Of a stretch of 64,000 nucleotides of DNA, positions 22,028 to 33,884 are shown piece by piece (position 1 is the stretch's first letter; every line of letters begins with the position of its first letter). Both the position numbers and the translations under genes were made by a program. The DNA comes from Circinella minor (taxonomy: Eukaryota > Mucoromycota > Mucoromycetes > Mucorales > Lichtheimiaceae): positions 62,001 to 126,000 of the forward strand of contig JAEPRB010000066.1 of assembly GCA_016758965.1 (NCBI GenBank). The letters are read 5' to 3'. Under the pieces are notes generated by a model, which did no database searches, was not told the origin of the DNA, and saw nothing but the letters and a program-made list of their open reading frames with translations.

Positions 22028-25000
22028 TAGCTTGTTTTTTTCTTCTTCTTCTTCTTCTTTACTTTCCAAAACCATAGATATATTATTATTGTTATTATTG
22101 TTATTTCTGTTATTTCTGTTAAAACAACTTCCTCCTATACCTTCATCCCAAAATACATGAACATATATTGTTTTTATCCCTCTTATGTATAAAAAGCAAA
22201 AAAAAAACCCCCCATTTTCTTTCCTCCATTCCTCTCTTCCTCTCGTCCTTCGTAACATAGTAAATTATTAAAGAAAATGTACCTTCGTTTCTTATTAGCC
22301 TTTAATTTATTTATGTCGTATTTTATAATGATATATGTTATTAATAACCCATTAGTATTTAAAAAACAATTGAATTTTGAATTTGGGTGGCGGATATGGC
22401 AAGTACGTATATTTTTATATAATATTGAGATTTTTATGATATCTTATAAGTTTCATAGATAATAGATTGGATTATCCATCCAAAATGACCAACTGAATGG
22501 AAATTTGGATACAGTACTTAATGAGGGAATATGATTTTAAGCTACTATATGACCGATACGTTATTCAGTATGTAATGGATGAGCAGAAGCACATAATTAA
22601 TGCAAAAACAGTCAAGTGATTTAGTTCCATACTAATCATATTTTATATCTACTATATTAAATTAATAATTGCTACGGTATAATCGTGATTGAGGTTGCTA
22701 CTGTTTTTTTTTAAGTTGTATCGATTTTTCATTTAGTGGGAGGATCCCGGTTGATGTAATCTGCCGCTCAAGAACTGCTGTCCAAGTGTATGATAATGTA
22801 AAGAAAACTATTTATAGGAGTGTTTTATACATAACAATATTATCAGTTAACACGAGGATCCAGTGCCTATAGTCAACTGTTTTATTATTGCTGCTGCTAT
22901 ATCTATTTTTCAATGGTCGCTTCATATCGCTTATATGCTCATGATATTCATACATATATATACGCTGTTGTTGTAATAATCTGCTTAATCACAGTTAGAA
23001 ATAAACTCTCTTTTAATTATTTCAAGGCTTTGGTCAGCCCACGTCTATTATATTAGTTGCTGCAATGCTGAACTCACACAAAAGAGAAAGTGTGTATTTG
23101 TTTCTTGGTTCTTTTTAATGTGAATGTTTGCCTATCATCATAGCAACATAACGATGAATATGAGCTCGAATTTAAGACTAACAATTTAATCTTACTAATA
23201 GATCCCGCACTCTCGCTATTTTATTCTCACATTTACAATATATATAATTACTATGATACCGTACCGATTTTTGACCTATCTGGAATTCCAGTACAGTATT
23301 GATTTTTAATGAAATGGGTATCTGGTGAAACGCGCATTTTGATTATTGGATAAACTGAATTCGCATTCAATAATTTGATAAGAATGCTTTTTTCTTGTGA
23401 GATTCTAACCACATAGGTTGAATATTCATTATCACCTTTATTTAATAAAAATTAATTGGCTTTTATAGAAGCTACTGTAGTGCCCACCAACATATGTACT
23501 CGATCATCACTATGATTACTTTTACAATCAATCGAGTTATCATATTATTAGGTCGAGCTAAGAATATTGAGTTACTGCATGGGCGGTCCACATATAAAAA
23601 TTTTAAAGTAATCTTATGTGGCAATGACAAAAATAAAGTTAGCGCCCTTTTACATAAATGAATGTAGAAGCTTTGGAAGAAAGCAAAAAGGTTACTTATA
23701 CGATCTTATAATCTGTTAATGAGATAAGTAAGTATTTTTTTTTTCAGGGGCAAGCCCATTTTTCCCAAGAATCATTATAAAAAATTACGTTTCTCGTTGG
23801 TAAATATAATAGAGTTTTTATTTTCTTCTGACACTATTTTACTAACCATAATATACTTTTATATTATTCTTAGAAGCAATAAGAAAGCAAAATTGCTGTA
23901 CATTTGTTCTGGTACATCTTTGCCTTTCTTAGTTAATTAAATTTACTGGTAGAGGGGGTAATATATACATACTACGTAATTTAAAAAAAAGAGTGAAAAA
24001 AATATGGACAGAAAATATTACTACTACCGGTCTTCTGAACTACTTTTTTGGTCATACAGTAGTGAGAACCTACAAAAAAAATATAATGTGAATTTGCTGT
24101 CTTAAAAGGTGTCTGATTACCATTCTTTGTTTTGGGCTGTAGAGCCTTTTATACGATGTATGTTACTAATATGTACTTAAATTCTAGAATTGATTTCTAT
24201 AGATACAACTTTGAGTACGTCAATTTGGCAATAATAAATCTTTATTATTATTGTATACACTCATATTATTGTAAGAAATGTACAATATGTGCATGTACTA
24301 TAAACACTGATTCAAGCTCACAAACGTTAGTAATAAGTAAAAGCTCAAAAGTCCATATATGAAGGACATGATCCATCATTATTTCATCTTAAATGCTATG
24401 ATGCACTTAAGTAATATAATTAAGCAATATATATACAGAGTCAACAAAAGAAACAAATACAAAGTAAGCTATACGTATATAGCTAGAGAGAGCAAGAGCT
24501 ATTATGTAATAGAGCAAATTATACAATTATTCTCGCTTTCTCCTTTTAGGTAATACAATTATTGTTCCCAGAGACTCAATAGAACTTGATATATTTTATA
24601 ATTAGTACGCCGTTGGTTTTATTTTTAACGTACACAAAAAGCAACAAAATAATTTGTATGCTTTTTTAGCAGGTATTTGTGGCCTAGCATATTTGTTTTT
24701 TCGACGTCGAGTAATATAAAACTATGCATATACTCTTCTCTTCTTTTTGTCAGACTCACTTCCCTTTTTTATGCAATTAAAAACAGCAGTTGTCTAATTC
24801 CCGATAAGATAATGTCAAGTCTCCTTGATGTATTTATAGCTCTTCTTTGAAAATTTATTTAGAGTTAAGCAAATATTTACATAAATTTTAAAAGTAAACC
24901 AAACGATATAGTCAATTACGTAAGAAATACAATCTGATCGGTGTTCAATGTTCAATTGGAACATACTTATGGATAGGTATGTATGTTGTAAGTCTCTTGT

Positions 25001-26795
25001 AATAATAAATTCAGTTCATTATTATTATTATTTTTAACAAATTCCTTGTAACTATGCGTATTATTATGTTTGGCTGAACGGAAGTCATAATAGGATTTGA
25101 AAGCTCCTTACATAGTATACGAATAAGAATGAAATCAACTGCTACCAAGAAAAAAAACATTAATCTCTCTTCCTTCCTTTTTTGTTTTTTGTTTTTCTAT
25201 CATCAGAAAGAAAAAAAAGTCCAATCATAATTAGCTTTATATCAAATTTCAAGGAGTAATCCTGATGCTGAACGTATAGATCGATGACCCTGATAAAAAG
25301 ATTGAGAAAGGAGGTGAGATGTATGTCTTTCAAAAAGTATATTTTTGCACTTTTTTGTATGCCTATGAAAATAATAGTATATTATATGCAGTACCTCAAA
25401 TAGTTTAATATATGGTAATATAGTAAATAGCACTAAACACCATTGAAATAATAAAAAGAATATAAACTACGTAGCACATTTTTGTTATGTTCAAGAATTT
25501 TATTGCGAGAAAAAAAAGAAGTCCTCCCCCCTTCAGCATAACAATAATATTTCATCATCGTCTGTTATCTAACTTTTTTAGGCAAAACAATCCGCCAAAC
25601 TGGTTAATTTGTTATTTTAGAATTATTAAGAACAAGGTGATCTGTGCCAAAGCCAAGTGCTAATAAACTATTAATAATAAACCACTTTATTTATCGCAAT
25701 TCATTTATCTGTTGGACAACTGCTACATACTAATATTACTATTCCATACTTGTCTTCCTGTTTTTTTTTCTATGTAAAAACGTTAATAAGGATCAACAGG
25801 TACGTTATCGAATCATATCCCAGCTACGACAACTACTTTATCTTACTTGTAACAAAGAAGTAATTGTATACAAAGATTGCCTTGCATTATCTTTACGTAT
25901 TCCAGTTTTTTTTTTATCTAAAATTTTTCTGCATTCATTTGTTCAACCATCCTAGAATAAAATAAAAAGGGTACTCGATTAATTGTATATGATTACTATA
26001 CTAAAATACTCTATGAAGAGAAAAGTAGGATTGAAACATATATAGCCCCATATACACTATAATAAAAAGGGCGTTTTGAAGAAGGAGTTTATATATAATC
26101 GGAAAACTAAGAAGCATTACACTGCAGAAGAGAAATGGGATGAAAAAAAGTGTGAACATGCTGTTATTTCACTCCTAATTGCGTTTCTTTCCCTTATGAA
26201 ATACTGTACTACTCTAATCTTTTTTTTTTTTTTGTAAAAATCACCTTTTTTTATCCACTCATTATTATTATGAGTGCTCTTTTTTTTCCATACATAAAAA
26301 AATTGTATGTATCAAAAATCACGGAGAGGATAAAAAAGGACATATACAACCCCTCCCCCCCACCGGTATAATGAGTAAACAACAATCAAAAATTTAGAAG
26401 AAATCTTATTCTATTAGGCTAAACGCTCTGTTTTAATGGATAAGCAGCGTGGTAGTACTTGCAGAAATGTAGGGTACACTTAAATTATAAAAAATATGGT
26501 TCAAAGTCATATTTTTTTTAAAAGCAAGTATATGCGCAGTTGATTATCATGTATTACTATATATGATTATGTATATACTTTTCTTCTCATTCACTTTCTC
26601 CTCTTCTTTTTTTATCGACTGCTGCAAGAGGGAGGGAGAACATATAAATATTCCTGAAATATGTGCTCAATGCTTTTTTTATTTTTTTATTGGATTTAAT
26701 ATTAGTAGAACCATATTTTGATAATAATAACAATAATAATAATAATAATAATACAGTAGTTTTTACCGTATTCTCAAGATTATCCTGCTGTTGTC
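22028..26795. other. 4.8-kb AT-rich gene desert
   Basis: No open frame longer than about 76 codons resembles a protein. It contains scattered poly(A)/poly(T), TTA repeats and short pyrimidine blocks (for example TTCTTC at about 22038-22060 and CCTTCC at about 25171). No TIRs, LTRs or tRNA were recognised. It marks the start of the gene-poor 22-35 kb block. Decayed transposon DNA is likely but cannot be shown here. Confidence 0.55.
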
Positions 26796-27401
26796 ATGTA
26801 TGATTCCTCATATAGCTCATCTGACAATTATGGTCACAATCAACAACAACAGGGTAGTGTAAGCAGCAACCAACAAAATAGTAGCGACAGTAATAACCAA
26901 CAGAGTAACAGTAACAATAACCAACAGAGTAGCAATAACAATAACCAACAGAGTAGCAATAACAATAACCAACAGAGTAGCAGTACCAATAACCAACAGA
27001 ATATTAGTAACAATAACCAACAGAATATTAGTAACAATAACCAACAAAATAGCAGTAACAATAACCAACAAAATAGCAGTAACAATAACAATAACAGTGA
27101 CAATGACAGAGGACAGCAACAGAAACAACAGCAAGATGATCTTTTTAAAGGACAAGATCCGCATAATCCACGTCCAGGTGACGGAATTGCTCAACCATCC
27201 ATGATACCTTCTCAGTTACCATCTAGTTATACTACCCAAGAAGGACACGGTAATGGCTCCCAAGTAGCTATTATTGTAGCTGGAATTGTCGGTAGTCTAG
27301 CATTTATTGCAGCAGTTGTATTATTATTTTCATGCAGAAAAAGAAAGAAAGAGCGAAAGAAAGAAACCATGGCGAATGCATATTTAGAATTTAGTCAATA
27401 A
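26796..27401 (+). CDS. Asn/Gln-rich repeat, single-pass membrane protein
   Basis: Unrecognised gene, 201 codons as annotated. Residues 1-100 are almost only N, Q and S, built on an 8-residue unit (N-N-N-N-Q-Q-S-S and variants). A more ordinary stretch follows (KGQDPHNPRPGDGIAQPSM), then one transmembrane helix (about 154-177, VAIIVAGIVGSLAFIAAVVLLFSC) and a strongly basic juxtamembrane tail (RKRKKERKKE). A low-complexity ectodomain, a Gly-containing TM helix and a basic tail fit fungal wall-stress sensors or mucin-like surface proteins. No signal peptide is encoded, and the frame stays open upstream of the ATG to a stop at 26757, so the true start may lie in an upstream exon. The frame also reopens after the TAA (see findings). 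Location and function are inferred. Confidence 0.5.
   Translation: MYDSSYSSSDNYGHNQQQQGSVSSNQQNSSDSNNQQSNSNNNQQSSNNNNQQSSNNNNQQSSSTNNQQNISNNNQQNISNNNQQNSSNNNQQNSSNNNNNSDNDRGQQQKQQQDDLFKGQDPHNPRPGDGIAQPSMIPSQLPSSYTTQEGHGNGSQVAIIVAGIVGSLAFIAAVVLLFSCRKRKKERKKETMANAYLEFSQ
26877..27090 (+). repeat. 24-bp tandem repeat encoding the N/Q-rich segment
   Basis: Around nine imperfect copies of a 24-bp unit (core AATAACCAACAGAGTAGC) encode eight residues each. Copies differ by single bases, for example AGTAGC versus ATTAGT and CAACAG versus CAACAA. Because the unit is a multiple of three, copy number can change without breaking the frame. Confidence 0.9.
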
Positions 27402-27476
27402 CAAGCGTCTACTGGATTTGGTCGCAATAAAAGTCAAAATCCGACAAAAGCAAATGAAGATAGCTATTATTATTAG
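27402..27476 (+). other. In-frame reading-frame extension after the TAA of the N/Q-rich gene
   Basis: After the TAA at 27399-27401 the same frame continues for 24 sense codons (QASTGFGRNKSQNP..., ending SYYY) to TAG at 27474-27476. The extension is Q/N/S-rich like the preceding cytoplasmic tail. The TAA differs from CAA (Gln) by one base, so a recent nonsense change is one reading; chance is another. Confidence 0.4.
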
Positions 27477-27919
27477 CTATTAATTTATTCCTATTAATAT
27501 AATCTCGTTGTCTGGATTATAATTATTTGTTATGTTAATTCCTTTTCACTATATATTTTGATCTACGCATTCCATTATCTTATTCTTATTTGTCCCCGAT
27601 TTATATTATATATTCCATACTAATTTGTCGTGTTACGTACGTATTATTTTCAAAGGATATACGTACATATTATTATAATGCACAAACTACAATTATGCCA
27701 TTCTTTTTTTTTTCTTGTTATCATACGTACTCTGTTCTTCTTTAATTAAAACTATATGTAATAACCGTTCTTTATTTTATTTTATTTTACAAATGTGCTA
27801 TGGAAGTATCTAATGAGAGAGTGTCGGAAATATTATAGAACAGTATCTAAGTTTGCAAAGTAGTAATATCAACTATTAATATGGAACAAGTCAAGGTTAT
27901 TATCAATTATTTTTTTTGT
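27477..27919. other. Convergent spacer between the N/Q-rich gene and CotH gene 1
   Basis: This 440-bp spacer between two genes that end towards each other is AT-rich with TACGTAC elements (about 27633-27667). No additional gene is seen. Confidence 0.55.
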
Positions 27920-30337
27920 TTAGAGTAGTAGAATAGTTGCTAAAATCAACAAAATAGAGAGGTTATTGAACATCTGTATTGTTGAAGAAGCCAAAGACGG
28001 ATTAAGATCCATTTGTTCATTGGGTGGAGGTCGCGATTCGGGATTGTATGGACCAAGTGGTGCAAGATCATCTTCATCTGTAAATCCAAGTTGTTCGCAT
28101 ACAGCAGCAGATCGACTTCTTACCCATTCCTTAACTCCCATAATTTGACCATCAGTATTTTGAATGTTATTATCAAAATTCCAGATAGTCCACGTGGTAT
28201 TTATTGACCCAGGGGAGAGATGAGGTAAATTCAAATTCCATTCTATATCAGCTCGCAACATATTATGCCAGGCATCCAATCGGGCGTCAATAATGCTCGG
28301 TTTAAAAAATCGTTTGATCATGGTTTGCAGAATACGTTCGAACTCGCCACGGTAAAATGGAGATTCAAGATGGACGTTAATAAAGGGTCGTGAGGAGTTA
28401 GCGCGAGCGAAATTTTGATAAGAAATTGTGGCAACAGAACGGTCAACACCAATACCGAATACTTCATCATAATCATAAGTAATTACGGTCCATCGATTGC
28501 TTTCCGAATCTTGGTTTAAGTAATAGTTGCTTGCCTAAAATAAGCATAAGTTATATTTTTATATATAAGTCACAAACACCCCGTTATCAATATTGTAGTT
28601 TGAAGAGTCGACACAGTATGTTGGTCAGAAATTATCACTCTTAGATATTGTCACGTCGAAACATACCTGATGCCAAAGGCCGTCCCAAGCACCTGTTAAA
28701 AAGTTTACGGCAAGGTGCATTAACGTTTGATGAGTGTTATCCATTAGTTTACTCAAATTTCCACGATTGTCGGAATCCTGTGCATATTCAACGGTGGTTA
28801 AATCTCGCATAAATCCAATCAATGGTACAATTTCATTTTCTTTGTTCGGAAATAGATTCCCATTACGACCTTCATCTTCTAACTCGTAAATGCTTGGTGG
28901 ATAGAGAGTTGTGGCTTCACCGAGATAAACAAGATTACCTTCTTCTTGTGGATTGATTGCATTACCCTTGTAAGTAGGGCCTAGATATGTACAAAAAACA
29001 AAAATTAAATTAGATGTATAAAACATATGTTACTTTTTTTTAGGATCTTCCTATCTTTACTGCTTGTAATATCACTTTTTTTTTTTCCCAAACCGAGTTT
29101 GATCAGGTGAAAATATTTAAACACCTATGCTGTTCTGTTTCTAATGCGGGAATTATTACCTGTATGGGGGTATGAATGATCACCACCATGCAATACATTA
29201 TCAATAAAACTTGTTGAGGCATCGTCAATCATTAAATATAGACCCATTGGCTGACCGTTAATAAACAATCGAGTCCATGAAGCACCTAACGTGGCAGCAC
29301 CAGTAGCGGCTAAACAATCAAGAGCCAATTTCTCTCTCCTATTTGTAAGAAATAACAAAAAAAAAAAAGTTGTCAATTTCACAAACTTATATTTCTTTCT
29401 TATTGCTGAATCAGCGTTATTTTATATAACATCTTTTAATGATAATTAAAATGTAAAAAAATGTTTATCAACTTTTCTTACATCATGGTAGGATCTCCAG
29501 GCTGAGCACGTAACTTAACTGTTGTTCTACCAAACAACAATTGGTTTTCTTCTCCATCAACAAGATATTCATTTAACTTGACTTTAAATGATTGTCTTGT
29601 AAATTCTTTACTTGACTTGCCGCTGTTTCGAAATCCGGAGCTTCGAAACTTGAACACATCTTTATTATTTATATAGGCCATTTCTTGAACCATTGCATAT
29701 TCGTGATTACCAAGAGGGTTTTGTAAAATTTCATTTACTGCAGTCATATTAGCTTGCATAATAATTGTTGCAATTTCATCGGATTTATTCATATCACTGA
29801 ATAATGCTGGAATGACATATTAAAAGAAACGTCAATAAAAATATGTAATGTTAGCTATTACTGTTGTCCTGACGTTATAAAGTTATTGAATGGCTGCTAC
29901 TCTTGCCACTATTATTATTTCTACTGCTTACGTGGATAAATTGGATGATAGGCTTGAGGAAGTTCGGGTACTTGATGGAAAGTGGTTCGATTGAAAAATT
30001 CATTACCACTGGATTGTTCATTGATTAGTCGTCTTTCTATAGCTTCTGTTGCAACGTTATTCCCTTGAGCATCCAAAATGACGTAGTGGTATGTTTCCTT
30101 AGGAGCAGGTGCCGTTCCAGTAAAAAAATTACCAATGTTTTGCTGACTTACACCTAAAGGATAATTGGTACCATCAATAGAAACCGCCACGGATTGGCCT
30201 CCTTCCGGAAAAAATGCAATAACAGCATATTGTACGTTTTGTTCCTGTGCGGCAACATAACAGATCGTGGTCCGTAATATTAAAAAATATGACAGAAATA
30301 GTTTTTGTATTTTTTTCCTATGTAGCAAAAGATTCAT
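27920..30337 (-). CDS. CotH-family (spore-coat kinase-like) cell-surface protein, copy 1
   Basis: Five exons, 30337-29932, 29806-29482, 29338-29160, 28980-28667 and 28534-27920, sum to 612 residues. The start at 30337 gives a signal peptide with a lysine-rich n-region and a hydrophobic core (LFLSYFLIL); an upstream in-frame ATG at 30439 would only lengthen it oddly. Domain order follows the fungal CotH pattern: a small beta domain (YAVIAFFPEGGQSVAVSIDG), HPIYP, a kinase-like core (KSSKEFTRQSFKVKLN, LFGRTTVKLRA, REKLALDCLAATGAATLG, RLFINGQPMGLYLMIDD), GAWDGLWHQ, and the metal-binding Asp motif ITYDYDEVFG. A hydrophobic C-terminus (LSILLILATILLL) looks like a GPI-attachment signal. In Mucorales, CotH proteins sit on the spore or hyphal surface; bacterial CotH is an atypical protein kinase. 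Kinase activity here is inferred. Confidence 0.85.
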
Positions 30338-31546
30338 TTGGGAAAATATTCTGTATGAAGCAAAAAAGAAGTATAGAAAGGAAATAATAAATATAAAAAA
30401 AAAGCGGGAGAAAGAAAAGTTATCCGTTTTACCCGGCAAGTCTGCTTTCGTTCTTTATATAAATTAACCTGTTTTCATGTGTGAATATTGCAATAATAGC
30501 AATATTATATAGTTTAAAACTAATGAATTGTCTATAACATTGAACAAGAAAAAAAGAAGGAGATATGAGTGTCGTCATATGTAATATACTACAACATATG
30601 CTACTTATGTATTGTTCCAGATGTTTATGGTGTTCATGGAAAATGCAGAACAAACCGGCATATTGTTTTAATTGTTTATTACCATGATGAGCGTGTCTAT
30701 GCATTTCGAATAGAAGCATCATGTAAATCAATAAACTTACAAGACTTTTTTTTAAACTTTTGAGTTCATGCTGAGCTTATGGTGACATTATAAATTTTTT
30801 ATATGAACATTGCTTCAGAAAATAGTAATACCGAGTACCACTGTTGATACCATTGTATCACTATACCCCATCCATGCCGTAGTCTTTTTTTGTACATCTT
30901 AATTTGGTAAGACGTGAGTCCAAGATAAAGCAATCTAACAAAAACGCGCATATGGTTGTTGAGTTGCCAAGAGATAGAAAATAAAGAAAATTATACACCG
31001 AAAAACAAACAAAACAAAATAAATACAAAGAGCAACCAAAAATGGTAAAGCTTCGTTCTCGACTTTTTTTTATTTGAGTATACAATAAACGTTAATTAGC
31101 TAGTTACGTATAACAAGTTTTCACGACAAAAGAATAAAGTATTTCTTTGGATCTTCCAGGGATTCGATATTAATAAATAAAAATTAACACTATTTAAAAA
31201 ATGTTGTTACGTCTTTCCGAAAGAACCTTTTGGTGGGTTTTTTCGATCTATTTAAGAAATAAAAAAGGCGTTTTTGAGATTATTCTTCAAATAAAGAAAA
31301 ATTTAAGGAGGTAGTAAAGAAATCAAAGAATTCTTGCATAAAAGTTTCTTGAAATTCCATTTTATATGAAATTATTTCAATTAGGAAAAGAAAAAGAAAT
31401 TTCAGGTATATCATATAAAAGAAGAGAAGAGAAACAAGAAAAATATGCATACGAATTTGCGGAGTAAATTTATTATAAGTATATGAAATCGAAGTTAAAT
31501 ATAAAAGATTAAACTAAATTAATTACTAATGTGATTATATACTTTT
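30338..31546. other. Spacer between the two CotH genes
   Basis: This 1.2-kb AT-rich spacer holds the copy 1 promoter and copy 2 3' region. No coding stretch is supported, and I saw no repeat that would explain the duplication. Confidence 0.55.
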
Positions 31547-33884
31547 TTATGAGATTAATGTCATCGCAATAATTGAAATAAAAAGTGAAAATATGCTAGT
31601 GAATGATGTAGTGTGGGGCGCTGTGGTGGTGGCGTCACCTGTATCTTTTTCGCCTGCTAACGGAACATTATTATTTGGTTCTTGTTTTGGTTCGAACGAT
31701 GTAAGATCTGTAACTTGGCCCGATCCATCCATAATACGTCCTTCAGTATACGGACCGATAGCCGCAATATCATCCTCATCCGAAATACCGAATTGCTTGC
31801 AGATCAATTCTGAACGTTGTTGAACCCAATCGGCAATGCTTAAACTCAGAGCGGAGTTTCCAGTATGACCTTCAACTTTTTTGGTTTCTTGTTGTTGACT
31901 AGTAGTAGTAGTGGTAGTGGTGATACCGAGGGTATTTGTTTCCAAATCTTCAATGGTCCATGGCACTTTTTTGCCAGGTGAATGATCTGGTAAAGATCGA
32001 TCCCATTCGACATCTTGACGCAACATTTTGATCCAGGCTTCTAAGCGTGGTCTGACAATACTTGGCTTGAAAAACTTTTTCACCAAAGTTTTTAATATGG
32101 TCTCGAACTCTTTATGGTAATAGGGGGATTTGAGAATGACATCAATTAAAGGTCGTTTAGCTGATGAAGGTGTATACGCGTCATATTTAACATTGACAAA
32201 CCCAGCGGTCTCTACGCCATTTCCAAGTGTTTCATCAAAATCGTACGAGACTAACGCCCACTGTTTGCTTGCTAAGTCTTGATTTAAATAGAAGTTGGAG
32301 GCCTGGAACCAGAACCCATCCCATGATCCAATAAGATAATTTATAGCCATATGTAACATCAAATTTTGAGGATCGATCAATTTTTCTAAATCACCTCGAT
32401 TTTGAGCGTCAGTTGCCTCAGCAGGATCAATATTAGCAAGTTGTTTGATAAATTCAATCAAGGGTGTAGTTTTATTTTCTTTTTTCAATTCAATGTTAGA
32501 TGTTCCTTTGTCCTTGAGTTTGTAAACGTCTTTTGAGTATAAAACTGGATCATCTCCTAAATACTCGAGATTAGCACAGTGTTCTTGATCAATGGCATTA
32601 CCTTTATAAGTAGGCCCTGTATTTTTTTTTGACAGTAGAATGATCGTAATTAGAAAAGAAGATTACAGTTTTTTATTATTCTACTTCAAAGTGGTACAAA
32701 ATTTGCAGGTATGTTTACGTATACTTTTTTTTGTCTATATACCTGTATTTGGATATGACCAATCACCACCATGTAGCACATTGTCAATAAAATGGGTTGA
32801 TGCGTCGTCTGTCATTAAAAATAGCCCAAGCGGCATATCATTAACGAATACGCGTACCCAACTAGAGGATAGTGTAGCGGCACCCGCGGATGCTAACATA
32901 TCCATTACCAATTTTTCGCGGCTAAAAGTTAAGAAAAAAAACCGTATAAGAATGGTAAACAAAAAAAAGCAAGTCTAAATGATAACTTACATGAATGAAC
33001 CGTCGGTTTGCTCACCTCGTAACTTAATCACAGATCGTCCAAACAGAAGCTGTCTGGGGCTGTTTTTCTCCGTAACATACTTGTTAAAATCGATTTCAAA
33101 TGATTGTCGGGCATATTCTTTTGTAGATTGTCCGCTATTATCGATAGTGACATTTCTAAAAGAATGAATTTCTGAGTTACTAATATATGTCAAAGTAAAT
33201 ACTTGTGCACCTCCATTTTGATGTTTTTGTAGTGGTTCTTGACAGATAGCATCAAATGCTTGTTCATCAACAGTCATAATGATTGTCGCAACCTGGTTGG
33301 AGTTATTCATGTTTGTAAAAAGAGCTGTATATCATATTAATTTAAAAATTATATATTTTGAGTGACTGCTTGATAAGAGAATAAAATAAAGACAAGTATT
33401 CCTTGTTAATGTTGGTTTGCTTTTATTTTCACTTACGAGGATAAATTGGATGGAAAGCTTGGGGTACTTCTGGAACATTGTGAACTGTCGGTGCTCTATC
33501 GAAAAATTCATTGCCCGTAGTTGTTACATTATTTGCTAATGATCGTTTTTGTTCTTCCTTTTTTACAATGGCTCCTGTTGAATTGATATAAACGTATTCG
33601 TATACTCGACCATAAGGCGCAGTACCACAGAAGATATGTGAACGATCAGTGCTCGGTTGTAAAGAATAACTTTGTTCATTTATCAATACTGATACACTTT
33701 CACCTTGATTGGGGAATGCTACGACACAATATCGAATATCTACGTTGTTGTTGTTTTTGCTGTTATTCGATTTATCGTCGTTGTTATTTATAGCTGCTGC
33801 TGATGTTACACTTGTGATGGTTGTAACACAGAATAACAATGTGATAATGATCTGACCCAGCAGACAAAAACAATCAATTTTCAT
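31547..33884 (-). CDS. CotH-family cell-surface protein, copy 2
   Basis: Four exons, 33884-33437, 33324-32991, 32921-32743 and 32616-31547, give 676 residues. The start at 33884 yields a signal peptide (hydrophobic core LLGQIIITLLFCVTTITSV) and then an Asn/Asp-rich spacer. The fold landmarks match copy 1: YCVVAFPNQGESVSVLINE, HPIYP, KEYARQSFEIDFN, LFGRSVIKLRGE, REKLVMDMLASAGAATL, RVFVNDMPLGLFLMTDD, GSWDGFWFQASNFYLNQD and the acidic motif LVSYDFDETLGNG. A Thr-rich stretch and a final hydrophobic segment (IFSLFISIIAMTLIS) suggest a GPI anchor. Exon junctions 1-3 are at identical positions and phases to copy 1, and exon 3 is exactly 179 nt in both. The intron before ASN-Y/F-YLNQD in copy 1 is absent here. 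The two lie in tandem on the same strand, an old duplication. Confidence 0.85.

Noticed and set aside
24132..24553. Two adjacent short open frames in the gene desert
   Set aside because: Tyr/Ile/Asn-rich translation of AT-rich DNA, without splice logic, motif or homologous feel.
26817..27194. Leucine-rich 'membrane' open frames on the minus strand
   Set aside because: They are the antisense of the N/Q codon repeat (CAA/AAC read as TTG/GTT) and have no start or context of their own.
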